From Takakia lepidozioides (Eukaryota > Streptophyta > Takakiopsida > Takakiales > Takakiaceae), in contig CM060732.1 of NCBI GenBank assembly GCA_030704615.1, positions 34,329,053 to 34,393,052 of the forward strand: a DNA stretch of 64,000 nt, in the 5' to 3' direction. The notes under the pieces were generated by a model. That model saw nothing but the letters and a program-made list of their open reading frames with translations. It was not told the origin of the DNA and ran no database searches. Below are positions 54,974 to 64,000 of the stretch, one piece after another. The stretch's first letter is position 1, and each line of letters opens with the position of its first letter. The position numbers and the translations under genes are program-made.

Positions 54974-56644
54974 AACTGTAGAGGCTAACTCTATTGGCTA
55001 CACCTGAAGTTATTTGGTAAAATGCGGGAGGCTAAAAGAAATACAGGGAGAGTCCCTTGATCTGGCAGCTCACTGGTCATCTGGCAGCTCGCTGGTTATC
55101 TCATTTCCCCCCTGAATTCTGTATTGTAAGTCCTAGTACTCGATAAATACTTGGGAGTTGTCAATTTGCGACAGCATCCAACTTTTGAAAAGTGGTGGTG
55201 AAGCTGTATATATTTTAAAACTTTTGATCCAGACAAAATTGGTGTAGAGAGATTTTGGGTTTTCTCGTTGCATCACCAGCAGTGAAGATGACAAGAGAGA
55301 GCATGCACAGCTGAAAGCCATGTTGGGACAGTTTTCTGGTTTTCCCTGGTCCCGTTTTGATGGAGACAAAATCGGCCGGCTTTCTGACGAGGCGATCTAG
55401 GCACGCAGAAAGGCGGGCACTCTGATTGAGTCATGTCTAGTCTGCTGAGTATTCCTACAAAGAACTGAGCTCTATGATCCGGGATGGTCTTGTATAGGTA
55501 GGATTTTATTTCTGGTAATTGCTTACACTGATACATTCGTTTTTGGGAAACTGTACGGTGACAGTTCAGTACATGTAAGAGATATACACAAAGATCTTTA
55601 ACCCTTGAAAGGTGACAGTTCAGTACATGTAAGAGATATACACAAAGATCTTTAACCCTTGAAAGCCCTGAGCTGTTTTGGAGAAACCGAAGTTTCTCAT
55701 AGTCACTTTAGGTTGAGCAGTTTCTGTGGAAAAATTGACTATTATTAGGATCAGCCTAACCAGGAAGCTAGCATTGACTACAGTATTGTATGTTCATAAC
55801 AGATTTCCCTTCCCCTGTTTCAGTCAACTGTACACAACTAGGATGTCACTGGCTACTTTCTAACTACCAAGCGCCTACTTGCAGTCTTCATATTTAGAGT
55901 AGAAATATCATCTCCGCCAACTCCTGCAGACATGAACAGGAGAACGGTATCTGTTTGCCAGAAACGATGGGTGGCTCTCCTGCTTCCAGTGCATGTTTTT
56001 CCAGCTCCTCAAACCCGACTTACCATCCTGCAAAGCAAACCAGATCAAGAATATGAGAATATGTCTATCACGATCGCCCCTACAGCCCTTGCGTATAGGA
56101 GGCCTTCTGCTTCGTGTTATGTGCAGTTGCACCATCTTGTGGTTTGACAAGTGGTTGATCTCTATACAGTGCAGTGAATCCAAAATTCTTAGGCATTGCA
56201 AAACCAATAGTTTATGTACTGGGATTTCGAGGAGAGTTGGTCTGTGGCTACCCGCATTGGCCGTTGTGGGGAGGTTGGAAGTAAAGTAGAAGATGGCAGG
56301 TGGTGTGGGACACTAGGTGGTGGGAAGGGCCTGACATGTAGATAGAGTGTCCTGCGACAATGGATGTGAACATTGTGGAAGAGAGAATCTGGGTTGCCGT
56401 TGTCCACCCTTTCTGCTCCCTGCAAATATACCTGCAACGTCACAGCAAGCGGTCTGATCAGTATATCCCCCTCTCTCCAACATAGGTTGGGGGAGATGGA
56501 GGCGAATGTAAGTAAACCTAAGAGAGTTGCTGCTCAAAAGCAAACAACTGAAGCGAGACACGCACCTCGTCAACAGGCAAACGTGGTTCATAAGGAGGTG
56601 GTCAGAGGAGGGGAAGAAAAACATGATGATTCAAAAACAATGTT
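54974..56644. other. Region downstream of the kinase-like gene
   Basis: A perfect 54-bp tandem duplication lies at 55558-55665 (listed apart). Splice-like signals on the minus strand near 56020 (CAGGATG/GTAAGTC) and small open frames at 56373-56648 (+) do not add up to a gene I can name. Confidence 0.45.
55558..55665. repeat. Perfect 54-bp tandem duplication
   Basis: GTGACAGTTCAGTACATGTA...TTTAACCCTTGAAAG is present twice with no differences. Confidence 0.97.
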
Positions 56645-56850
56645 GTAAGCAGCTCTAGCTGCTATGACCCCCAATTTCTGGAGTGGTACATATTCATTGA
56701 TGCTAAAGTTTACATTCGACCACCATTTTCAACGGTCGTACATTCTTTGTTATTAAAAAGTCACAAGCGACCGCCAATTTCTGGCTGTAGCACGTATTTA
56801 TTAATATTAAAATTACAGCTGACCGCCAATTTTTTCTGGCAGTCGCTGCT
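56645..56850. repeat. Degenerate tandem repeat, unit about 50-60 bp
   Basis: About three and a half copies of a unit like GCGACCGCCAATTTCTGG...TATTTATTAATATTAAAATTACA. No coding sequence. Confidence 0.75.
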
Positions 56851-57029
56851 TATGTGTCACCGTGTCTGTAAGGCACCATGTAACTGCTGAAATGGCATTT
56901 TTGTACCCATCCTATATATTTACTAATATATCCCTAAAACTGAGGTGACGCACGTCGCGTCAGCGTCCGGTCCGACGAGTCTTGACGTGATGGGTGTAAC
57001 CCTGAAATTTAAAGACAGATGACACTGTA

Positions 57030-57305
57030 GCTTGACGGGGCTCAAGGTCAGTCTTAGACTAATTTATATAAAGATACTTAGGTTGAGAAGAGTGAAATGA
57101 ACCTGGATTGTTCCCCTGCAATCACGTCGTGCAAGGTGCAATATTCCATACAAACAACACCAATTCTCTAGCTCCGGGTTCTCGAAGAGTACAATTGATG
57201 TAGCTTCCTTACAAGGCTCTTTTTCAGTCTACATTAATCTTTTTCACTTTTTGGTTAAGAAGAGCCAGAGGAAGCTGCTCATATGATCACTACGACGTGT
57301 GCCTG
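57030..57305. repeat. Inverted copy of the 44340-44640 LTR-like repeat
   Basis: GAACCTGGATTGTTC and CCCTGCAATCAC, GTGCAAGGTGCAATAT and GACACTGTAGCTTGACG are the reverse complement of sequence at 44340-44640. The 5' part (near 57240-57305) is more diverged. Confidence 0.75.
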
Positions 57306-57479
57306 ATGGTCAAGAGACGATGACATCGACGGACTTTCCGCCCAGGTATTTTAAGACAAGGATTTAGAAAGAAAATAGTAGGGGGATCTAATACCTAGAG
57401 ACTCTCTGTGGGTTTACATGTTGATGCCCCTCATCAAGAGACGAGTCATGGACCCACCGACCAACACTCATGATCGCAC

Positions 57480-57750
57480 AAAAATAGTCTATTTTAATAC
57501 CAAACTTCTTGGGCCCAAGAGCTGAGAGTTGGGTCTCCATTCTAGGAGGTTCCTTTTTCTTGGTCCCGCCCAAGAAGTTGGCGCCAAAACTTGTGCCATG
57601 TAGGTGCCACGTAGGCAAATGACCCACTTCCATTTTCTTGGGCTCGGGCTGTAAAGCCGTCGGGCCCAATTTTCAGGCCTCCGCCAATGGGAATGCTCCA
57701 TTCTCACTTGGTCTTGGGCTTGGGCCCTAGTGTAAAGCGGCCCTTAGACC
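57480..57750. repeat. GGGCC-rich, possible small inverted-repeat element
   Basis: CTTGGGCCCAAGAGC at the left and GGTCTTGGGCTTGGGCCCTAGTGTAAAGCGGCCC at the right share the end of the repeat at 42195-42285. GGGCTGTAAAGCCGTCGGGCCC in the middle is a related internal copy. No clear target duplication was found. Confidence 0.4.
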
Positions 57751-57759
57751 CTTTCCTAA

Positions 57760-60003
57760 GATGCTTCCAATTAATGTCTGTGGATTCCATGTCAGGGGAG
57801 GCTGAAGATGGGATTCCATCGGTGTTTCCAGAAGTGAGGTATGGAATCTGCCCATCTACAGGAGTCTGTATCAACGCAACAACAAATGATTCCTCCTCCC
57901 CCATGATCCCTGAAGGAAGCGAGAAGAGCTGCCTTTCCCTCGGGAACCTGTCAGCTTTTGCACACATTTTTTGCCAGGCAAGCCTAGCAGCAATGGTAAG
58001 GTCATAGAAATTGTAAGTGAGGATTTCTATACACGAGAAAGTGACATTGTTCAAGGTTGCTGGTTCATTTCCTCTGTCTGGCTCCTAGGGCGGATGTCAT
58101 AAAAACAATTAAGGCTCTGGTGCGGAACTTTATCTGGGGGGCTACCAAGCCTGATCAAACTGCAGAGCTCTCATAATCTGGAAACAAATTACTCAAAAAA
58201 TAACAATGGTGGCCTGGGTATCATTGACCTCCAGACTCAAATATGTGCTTTGTTGGCTAAGCATCTTTTCCTTGGAGTTTGATTGTGAGATATCATCTCC
58301 TTAACGCCTACCCCTCACCATCCAGTTCATGACAGCCCTCTCTCTGCTGTATTGTTCAAGGAGGTTCTCAAAACTCTTCACCAAACATAGGGTTTGCAAC
58401 CTGTTGATCAATCTGGAAAGCTTGGGTTTCAATTAGACCATGCCAAGTTCTGCTGAAGAAGCCCTTAGACAACCTCTTTTTGGGAATTATAATCGGGATT
58501 CCGAGCTTCTCCTCATGTGCTCAGATAAAGATGAGCGCATTGGGATGCTACCGGTATCTCAAATTTCCTTCATCTTTGGGAGAATGGAGCTCTTTTGCCC
58601 CCCTCGGTGACCACTGCTCGCCTGTTCTCCATAAGTCTAGCATCTGCGGGATGGGATCCTGTCACCCTTGATCTTCCTGCCTCTTGGATCTTCCTGAACT
58701 ACTTCCCTACCAACAAAAGGGCACTTCTTGCCTGGCTCGAGTACGACAGTGGGGTATTCAAGCCTGCTTTCTTTGCTCTTATGTCTCGTTCGGGTTCTTT
58801 GCTTCATGGTTGGAGGTTTCAAGCCTCTCTCTTGGGTCTCTTGCACTCCCCCTCATTGGAAACCCTACATGAAAGGCCCCTTTATGCCATTCGGGTTGTT
58901 TGACTGGCTTCGGGTAAGGTTAACCCATCTGCCGATAATGGGTGTCGCAGTAACCCTTTCTTCCACTAGTTTTTGCTAGCCCCCTTGGCCTTGTTCCAGT
59001 TCGACCTTGGCAAATGGATTTGGAGATTTTTTGCATCTTCTGTCAAGTTAATCTTTACTGAATCCCGTTGTTTCCCTCGATGACAAATGATCTTTGAAAT
59101 GGTCTCACTTGGCTGATTGCCCTTCTTCTTGGAAGGTAGTTGGGGGGGATGTGGGGAGAAAAGACAGAGAGCATGGGTTTCTCTGGAAGTTGGTAAATAG
59201 GATCCTGCCAGTGCAAGGATGTCATCAATCTCATCCCTCCCCTTGTCTTTCATGCGATCTGTTGGTGTCTGCAACCATTGAGCATTGCCTTGTCAGTTGC
59301 CCTATTGCTAGGGCTTCCTGGACCAAGGTTTTGGCTTTCTATGCCCCCTGGAACCCGTGTCAGCTGGCTGCCCTTCTGTTATTATGCTCAATTGGTCACA
59401 TGGAGCTCTTTGGTCCTCTTGTCTAGTCTGCGCTACTATTAGAGCCCACACTCTTTGGTATATTTGGAAGGCAAGATGTGCTCTCATTTTTGCTGATAAA
59501 CCAATCTGTTTTAGGACCATATTGTTCAAGACTCACTCAGACATTATGTCTAAAGCTCGTAAGGCCTAGCAGGTTTTGGAGTAACTAAACAAGAGGAGGC
59601 GATCTCAGCTTCTCGCTGATTTTGATAGCTCATGGGGGAGGGGAACTACAATCTGCTCGACGCGAGGATATGTTGGTACGACGACATTCCATCAGGCTAG
59701 CAGCTCTCTTAGTACTAAACGTTCTCCATTGGAGGGAGATGAACCCCAGGTTAATTGGAGGGGTTAATTGGAGGCGTCAGAGATCTTTTAGAAAAAAAAA
59801 ATCTAAGATCCAGCTCTCCTCTGACAGTTTTAGCAAGAAGTAGAAATGCTTCTTCCTTCTCTTCCACGGTTGGACTGCTTTGGTTTTTAGGTGCTCAGAC
59901 TTTCTGGTTGTTGCTGAGATGCTCTTTTCTTGACCTTCGGGGTTCTCCCCTTTGGAGTGTCCACTCCCTTTTCCTATAAACAAATAAATTTAAAAAAAAA
60001 AAC
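57760..60003 (+). mobile_element. LINE ORF2 3' half (zf-RVT region) with A-rich end, disabled
   Basis: From about 58110 NFIWGATKPDQ and GGLGIIDLQTQICALLAKHLFLG match the post-RT region of plant LINEs. At 59094-59430 GFLWKLVNRILPVQGCHQS...CLSCDLLVSATIEHCLVSCPIARASW is the zf-RVT domain. The end lies at an A-run (about 59990-60003). Stops and frameshifts are common. The RT is absent, so this is a 5'-truncated copy; its start near 57760 is uncertain. Confidence 0.85.
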
Positions 60004-60128
60004 AAGACACATCCACTTAGCAACTTGGTGGATGATGTAACTCAAAATTTCTCGAGGGCTCAAAAGTGGCATAGACACATTGCTATGATCAAGTCACCAA
60101 ACATAAGTGTAGCACACAGTTATACATG

Positions 60129-60769
60129 CAGTTGGACTGGCATGTCCATTTCTTAATACCAGATGGGTCGTGGTATGAAGGGTTCTACCCCTATTTTCAT
60201 AACAGGCTAGTTTAGGTATCTATACAGGTGCGAGCAAATTGGGTATGCATCTGGTATGAGTATTGTATTTTGGGCTGTATATATCATACTAGTATTGTCT
60301 TTTTTTGAGTGATACTGGGGTACATGAGCACTGGTATGGTATTCTATTGCTCACCATACATAGAAATAAATGTCATTAAGCACCCAGCTAATTGTAATCT
60401 AAACTATGACATTAGGTAAAGGCAACCCAAAGTAGCATGAAACAGCAGTGAGAGGCAAATGAAGTCTGAATTGCGAGGGAGCTTTAAATTCACAAAATGG
60501 TATTACAGATTACCACTGGCTACACTAACATATTCTCATACCTAGCTCCATCTGCCATGAACTCGCCGCAGTACTGGTATCAGGGCCATGCTATGTCTGC
60601 GCCTCCCCAGACTGGTCTGGTATATGTGGGTGTAATTGAAATTACTCTCCACAGTGCGTGTAACACCGAAGTCCATTGGTTCATTCTTGCCCGGCTGGTA
60701 TGTTCTTCAATACATACTCACACCTGTATTCAATACCTAGGTTCAACCAGGTGTACCAGTTCAACACTG
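60129..60769. mobile_element. hAT-like non-autonomous element 'E' (CTGGTAT-type)
   Basis: The left end CAGTTGGACTGGCATG and the right end (complement of CAGTGTTGAACTGGTAC) are an imperfect inverted repeat of the same type as element A. TATACATG lies directly left (60121-60128) and again at 60773-60780, three bases beyond the right end, as an approximate target duplication. The interior has CTGGTAT/ATACCAG motifs, fewer than in element A. Confidence 0.65.
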
Positions 60770-60780
60770 ATGTATACATG

Positions 60781-62313
60781 TTGTAACTGTAGCCGAACTT
60801 GTAGTCATATTACTAATTTGAGTAGACAACATGTAGACATTTGCACTAACTAGTCACACATCTGCACTATACTACAGAGGTTTCCTTTGTCAGCTGAAAA
60901 TAAAAACCTTTTTGAAACAACCGCAGCACATTGCAAGAAGGATTTGATTATTTCAGCTGCTATGTATCCATTGCCACAGCTGCGAGCAGTCAATAGTTTG
61001 AAGGACACTGCAGAAAAAAATACAAAAGAACTAGCATTCATAAGACAAATGTGGTTCCAGGAGTTAGGATCATGAAGGTGACAGCTGTCCCTTGTGCACT
61101 ACAAATACACTGCACCCCAACTTGAAAAATTCAGTGAGACCAAGATTCTATGCACTGATTTGCATCTCAGCTACCTACCTGCTAAGCCAGACAATTTCAT
61201 AGGACTAAACTTAACAGTACATCAGGTCACCCCTCCTTGTTTCTGATTTGTTCCATCATGTCCCTAAAGCACATCATTGGTATGGCACCCTGATTTATTG
61301 GTCAACAGACCTTAGGACATCAACGCCAGCCCTCACCCTTTCTCAATACCCTCTTGTAATATTGCCATGAGTTGTGTGCAAGCACTACAGAACTGCAAAG
61401 CTGATAAACCAAATGCCCGCATACTGATTGGGAGATTCAAGGAAATCACAGTGACATGTCCAGAACGCACTGGCTATGCGTCCATAAGCTGGGGCATGTC
61501 TGAATATGGAAATGGTGAGCATAGAAAAATTGTCAGATGGGTCAAAGAAGGTTACAATAACATCTGTAACTCACCACGGTTTAAACTAGTCTGCTGTCAG
61601 AGTTGTTGCCGACGTTGCGATGAGCAATTGTAGACAGATGCTAACAAGAGATCAGGGCCCTCTTGTTCTCAATAGAGTCTCATCTATGCACCTGACAATT
61701 TCCACCACAGAGAAAAGCTCAGGGGCAGTATTATAAGACAGAAGGACAGGGACTTCAAAAGCGTGCACGATGACACATAGGAACTCTGCTCTGAGACAGT
61801 TTGAAGAAATAGTCAGCTACAGTAGTGTAGGCAAACCTTTGTTAGATCTACTCATACCCCTGGACGTTTCTGAAACTGAACAAGAAGAGAGGCATTGTGA
61901 GTTTGACAATTTGCCCACCCTCCAAACCAAAAGCCTTAACCCTTAACCCAACAACAGTGACAAATTTAGTGCATGGTTCCCTCAGCTGGTCAATGCCTTG
62001 AATCCACATGCGCCCACAGACAGCCTGAGACAGGACACATCGCTACACCCATCCCCCCAGCAGAGAGGAGGGAGCAATGCTGCCAGTCAGTCCACTGTGC
62101 AAGCTTCAGATTACTAAATGTCTCATCATCAGGATGGCACTAAACAAGGACTAAATCCTTTACTTGTCACATGCAACAGTTGGGTACACTACACAAACAA
62201 AAACAGTACCATTGTCACTGATGTAACATGTCCACACTGCTGTCGGGAAAAGTTTGCTTACATAGTATAGTCTAAGTCCCAACAAAAAGCTTTACCTCTG
62301 CCCCAGAAAAGCC
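60781..62313. other. Intergenic stretch
   Basis: Small open frames (60887-61075 and 61367-61633, +) have no recognised domain. No repeat family or RNA gene was recognised. It may hold the 3' UTR of the minus-strand gene that ends at 62314. Confidence 0.5.
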
Positions 62314-64000
62314 CTAGAAGTTCAACAGAATCCTGTCCTTTGAAACACCATCAGCCAATAGCAGTGATGTCACATCCTGCACCATCACACATACAGGAAG
62401 CAGAACAGAATTACAGGTGTGCTTATACAACTACATTATGAAAGCAGCGAAAGCAACTGCAAGAAGGAATTTTGGTACCCCACATTAGGGGTTACTCTTC
62501 AATAGGCACTACATCATCCAAGCAAAACAATTGGACAAAAAATCATCTTCTTAGATCTCCCCGACCATGACTTGAGATGACTGCCACTTTAAAATAAAAA
62601 TTAACAAACAAAATTACTGACATCCGATACATGCTATCTTTTGACCAATCATCCTGGAAATCATTTCTGCTGCCAAACCCTTGACATGATCCCTTGCACT
62701 CTAAACAGGAAGAGAGTGAACTTAGAAGAAAGGTGGATAATCACAAGACCTGTGCCATTTCTTTTTGGCCACAGAGGAATGCGCCTGCCTGTGCTGCATT
62801 TGTGATGTCCTTGGCCTTTGCAAAGGCTGCCTGCAAACCATCAGATCTCATTTAAGCCATAGTCATATGGAGACTCCATATGGGGAAAGGTGGCAGGTGT
62901 GAGGAGAGGCATTTTTCTGATGGATCATTCAACCACAACCATCCAGAGGTCAAGATGGAACAACATTATAAACTGAGCTTAACCTGGACATAGCCCTGCT
63001 CCCCAGTCCAGCCATCATCAGGCGCAGAGAGCACTGGCACCACTTTCACGCCCGATGCCTCCCACTCCCTGAACTTGTCCTGTCAGCAATAATCACCAAC
63101 TCTGAGGGCAATGCCTACTGGATAAATGTGAGAACAGTAAGATTGGATCTTTTATCACACCGACCCAAGCAGAGCCAGTCCCCATCAGATTCTTTGGACG
63201 TGGGTTGCAAGTTGCAAAACAATGTCATCTGAAAAGACAATACAACTTTAAACTCAAGGCAGAGGCCAATAAAACTTCCAAGGGTTTCAGGCATATAAAA
63301 CATGCAGACAGGATACCATGTCTAAACCCACCTGGTAAGCCATCCGCTTCAGATTATGAGCGCCATAATATAGCCGAACATCCTGTCGTCTGTGGGCATC
63401 AAAACCTGCCTCCAAGAGTGAGCGAATTGGACTGTCCTGGACAGTGAGCCAATGTCAACACCCATGTGTCGATGGATTTGCCTTCCTTTTCAGAATTTCT
63501 AAGAATGGTAAGTAAAAACACAATTGGGCCTTTGCTTCTTATTCTTTGAACATTGGCCCTTGGATATCTTGGTTACCTCTCACATTGGATATGTGAGAGC
63601 CCTCTAAACTCACATTTGAGAGCTAACCAAAGATTTACGAATAGTCAAAGTTTCTGTGCAAAAATGAGAAGAATAAGATAAATCATAGAGAGAGGGAATG
63701 TACTCATAAGATGTTTGACGTAGCCTTGTGGCCATAGACCCCATGCCCAGTTTGAGCGGAACAAAAGGGAACAGACACCACCTTTGTGAGGGGCTCACTC
63801 CAGTTGTGGGACTTACCAAGATAACGACAATTACTTATAGCTTTCCAGATATCCTTAGAAAGACCTTCACACAAGCAGAGAAAGAGAGAGAGCAAAAGAC
63901 AATGTACCTGATACCTGACCCGGTAGCAAAGAGCAATACAGTAGGGAACTCCTCTGCAGGAGCCACTTGCTCGACCTGGAAGCCATTCCCCAAAACTTGG
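62314..64000 (-). CDS. pKIWI502-like FAD/NAD(P)-binding oxidoreductase, C-terminal exons (partial)
   Basis: Minus-strand exons 63908 to beyond 64000, 63332-63431, 62984-63079, 62750-62830 and 62314-62376 join in phase. They encode LGNGFQVEQV...PTVLLFATGSGISPIRSLLEAGF, DVRLYYGAHNLKRMAYQ, FREWEASGVKVVPVLS, AGAFLCGQKEMAQ and the end SKDRILLNF-stop. This is the NAD(P)-binding half of the ferredoxin-NADP reductase fold: FATGSGISP, YYGA and LCGQ are nucleotide-binding landmarks, and a terminal aromatic is typical. Family members are annotated as fruit protein pKIWI502, predicted plastid proteins; substrate unknown. The N-terminal FAD domain lies outside the window. An acceptor at GGACAG (63432-63434) gives the correct GIS.P joint. 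No lesions. Confidence 0.9.
63783..63878 (-). repeat. Dispersed intronic repeat, copy 2
   Basis: GTGAGGGGCTCACTCCAGTTGTGGGACTTACC...CTTTCCAGATATCC...TTCACACAAGC matches 28937-29030. It lies in the first visible intron of the oxidoreductase gene. Confidence 0.75.

Noticed and set aside
56000-56060. Minus-strand exon with a strong GTAAGT donor
   Set aside because: No partner exon or recognisable protein found.

Overview
This window is nuclear DNA of a land plant. The genes have spliced GT-AG introns, plant-type families and a plant transposon load (Ty3/gypsy, LINEs, tRNA-derived SINEs, hAT-like elements). The PPR gene has the E-type tail common in seed-free plants, and PPR copies are numerous and decayed. 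A lycophyte or fern fits best, but the sequence alone does not fix the species.

Layout. Positions 1-2365 are nested transposons: minus-strand gypsy pol, a LINE tail and a SINE. From 2366 to 5300 there is an unrecognised ORF, an iterated GACTG-rich tract and a very GC-rich patch. A five-exon isoflavone-reductase-like (PCBER/PLR family) gene lies at 5316-7989 (+). From 8 to 22.6 kb are simple repeats, a shuffled PPR pseudogene, two LINE blocks, and a 1-kb hAT-like element carrying a SINE. An intronless PPR gene that has lost its DYW end is at 24116-26038 (+). A seven-exon dienelactone-hydrolase-like gene is at 27148-30848 (-). A complete 15-exon organellar aspartyl-tRNA synthetase is at 32887-39863 (+).

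From 40.5 to 44.6 kb is a cluster of hAT-like elements, one nested in another, and an LTR-like repeat. A broken clan-71 P450 (44860-46342, +) is followed by an inverted, internally deleted copy of itself (about 47180-47745, -). From 48.0 to 50.8 kb are rearranged, partly duplicated exons of the small subunit of DNA primase (-). A two-exon gene with a C-terminal kinase-like domain and a possible PD-(D/E)XK nuclease-like middle domain is at 51747-54973 (+). A LINE 3' half (57.8-60.0 kb), another hAT-like element (60129-60769) and the last exons of a pKIWI502-like NAD(P)-binding oxidoreductase (62314 to the window edge, -) complete the window.

The genes do not form one pathway. The most distinctive signals are: (i) a set of non-autonomous elements sharing one terminal inverted repeat and 8-bp target duplications while each is filled with a different iterated motif; (ii) the kinase-like gene with its odd N-terminal part; (iii) the primase rearrangement; (iv) the P450 inverted pair, which could make hairpin RNA. 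Exon boundaries were worked out by eye from splice signals, reading phase and family knowledge; no alignment was run.
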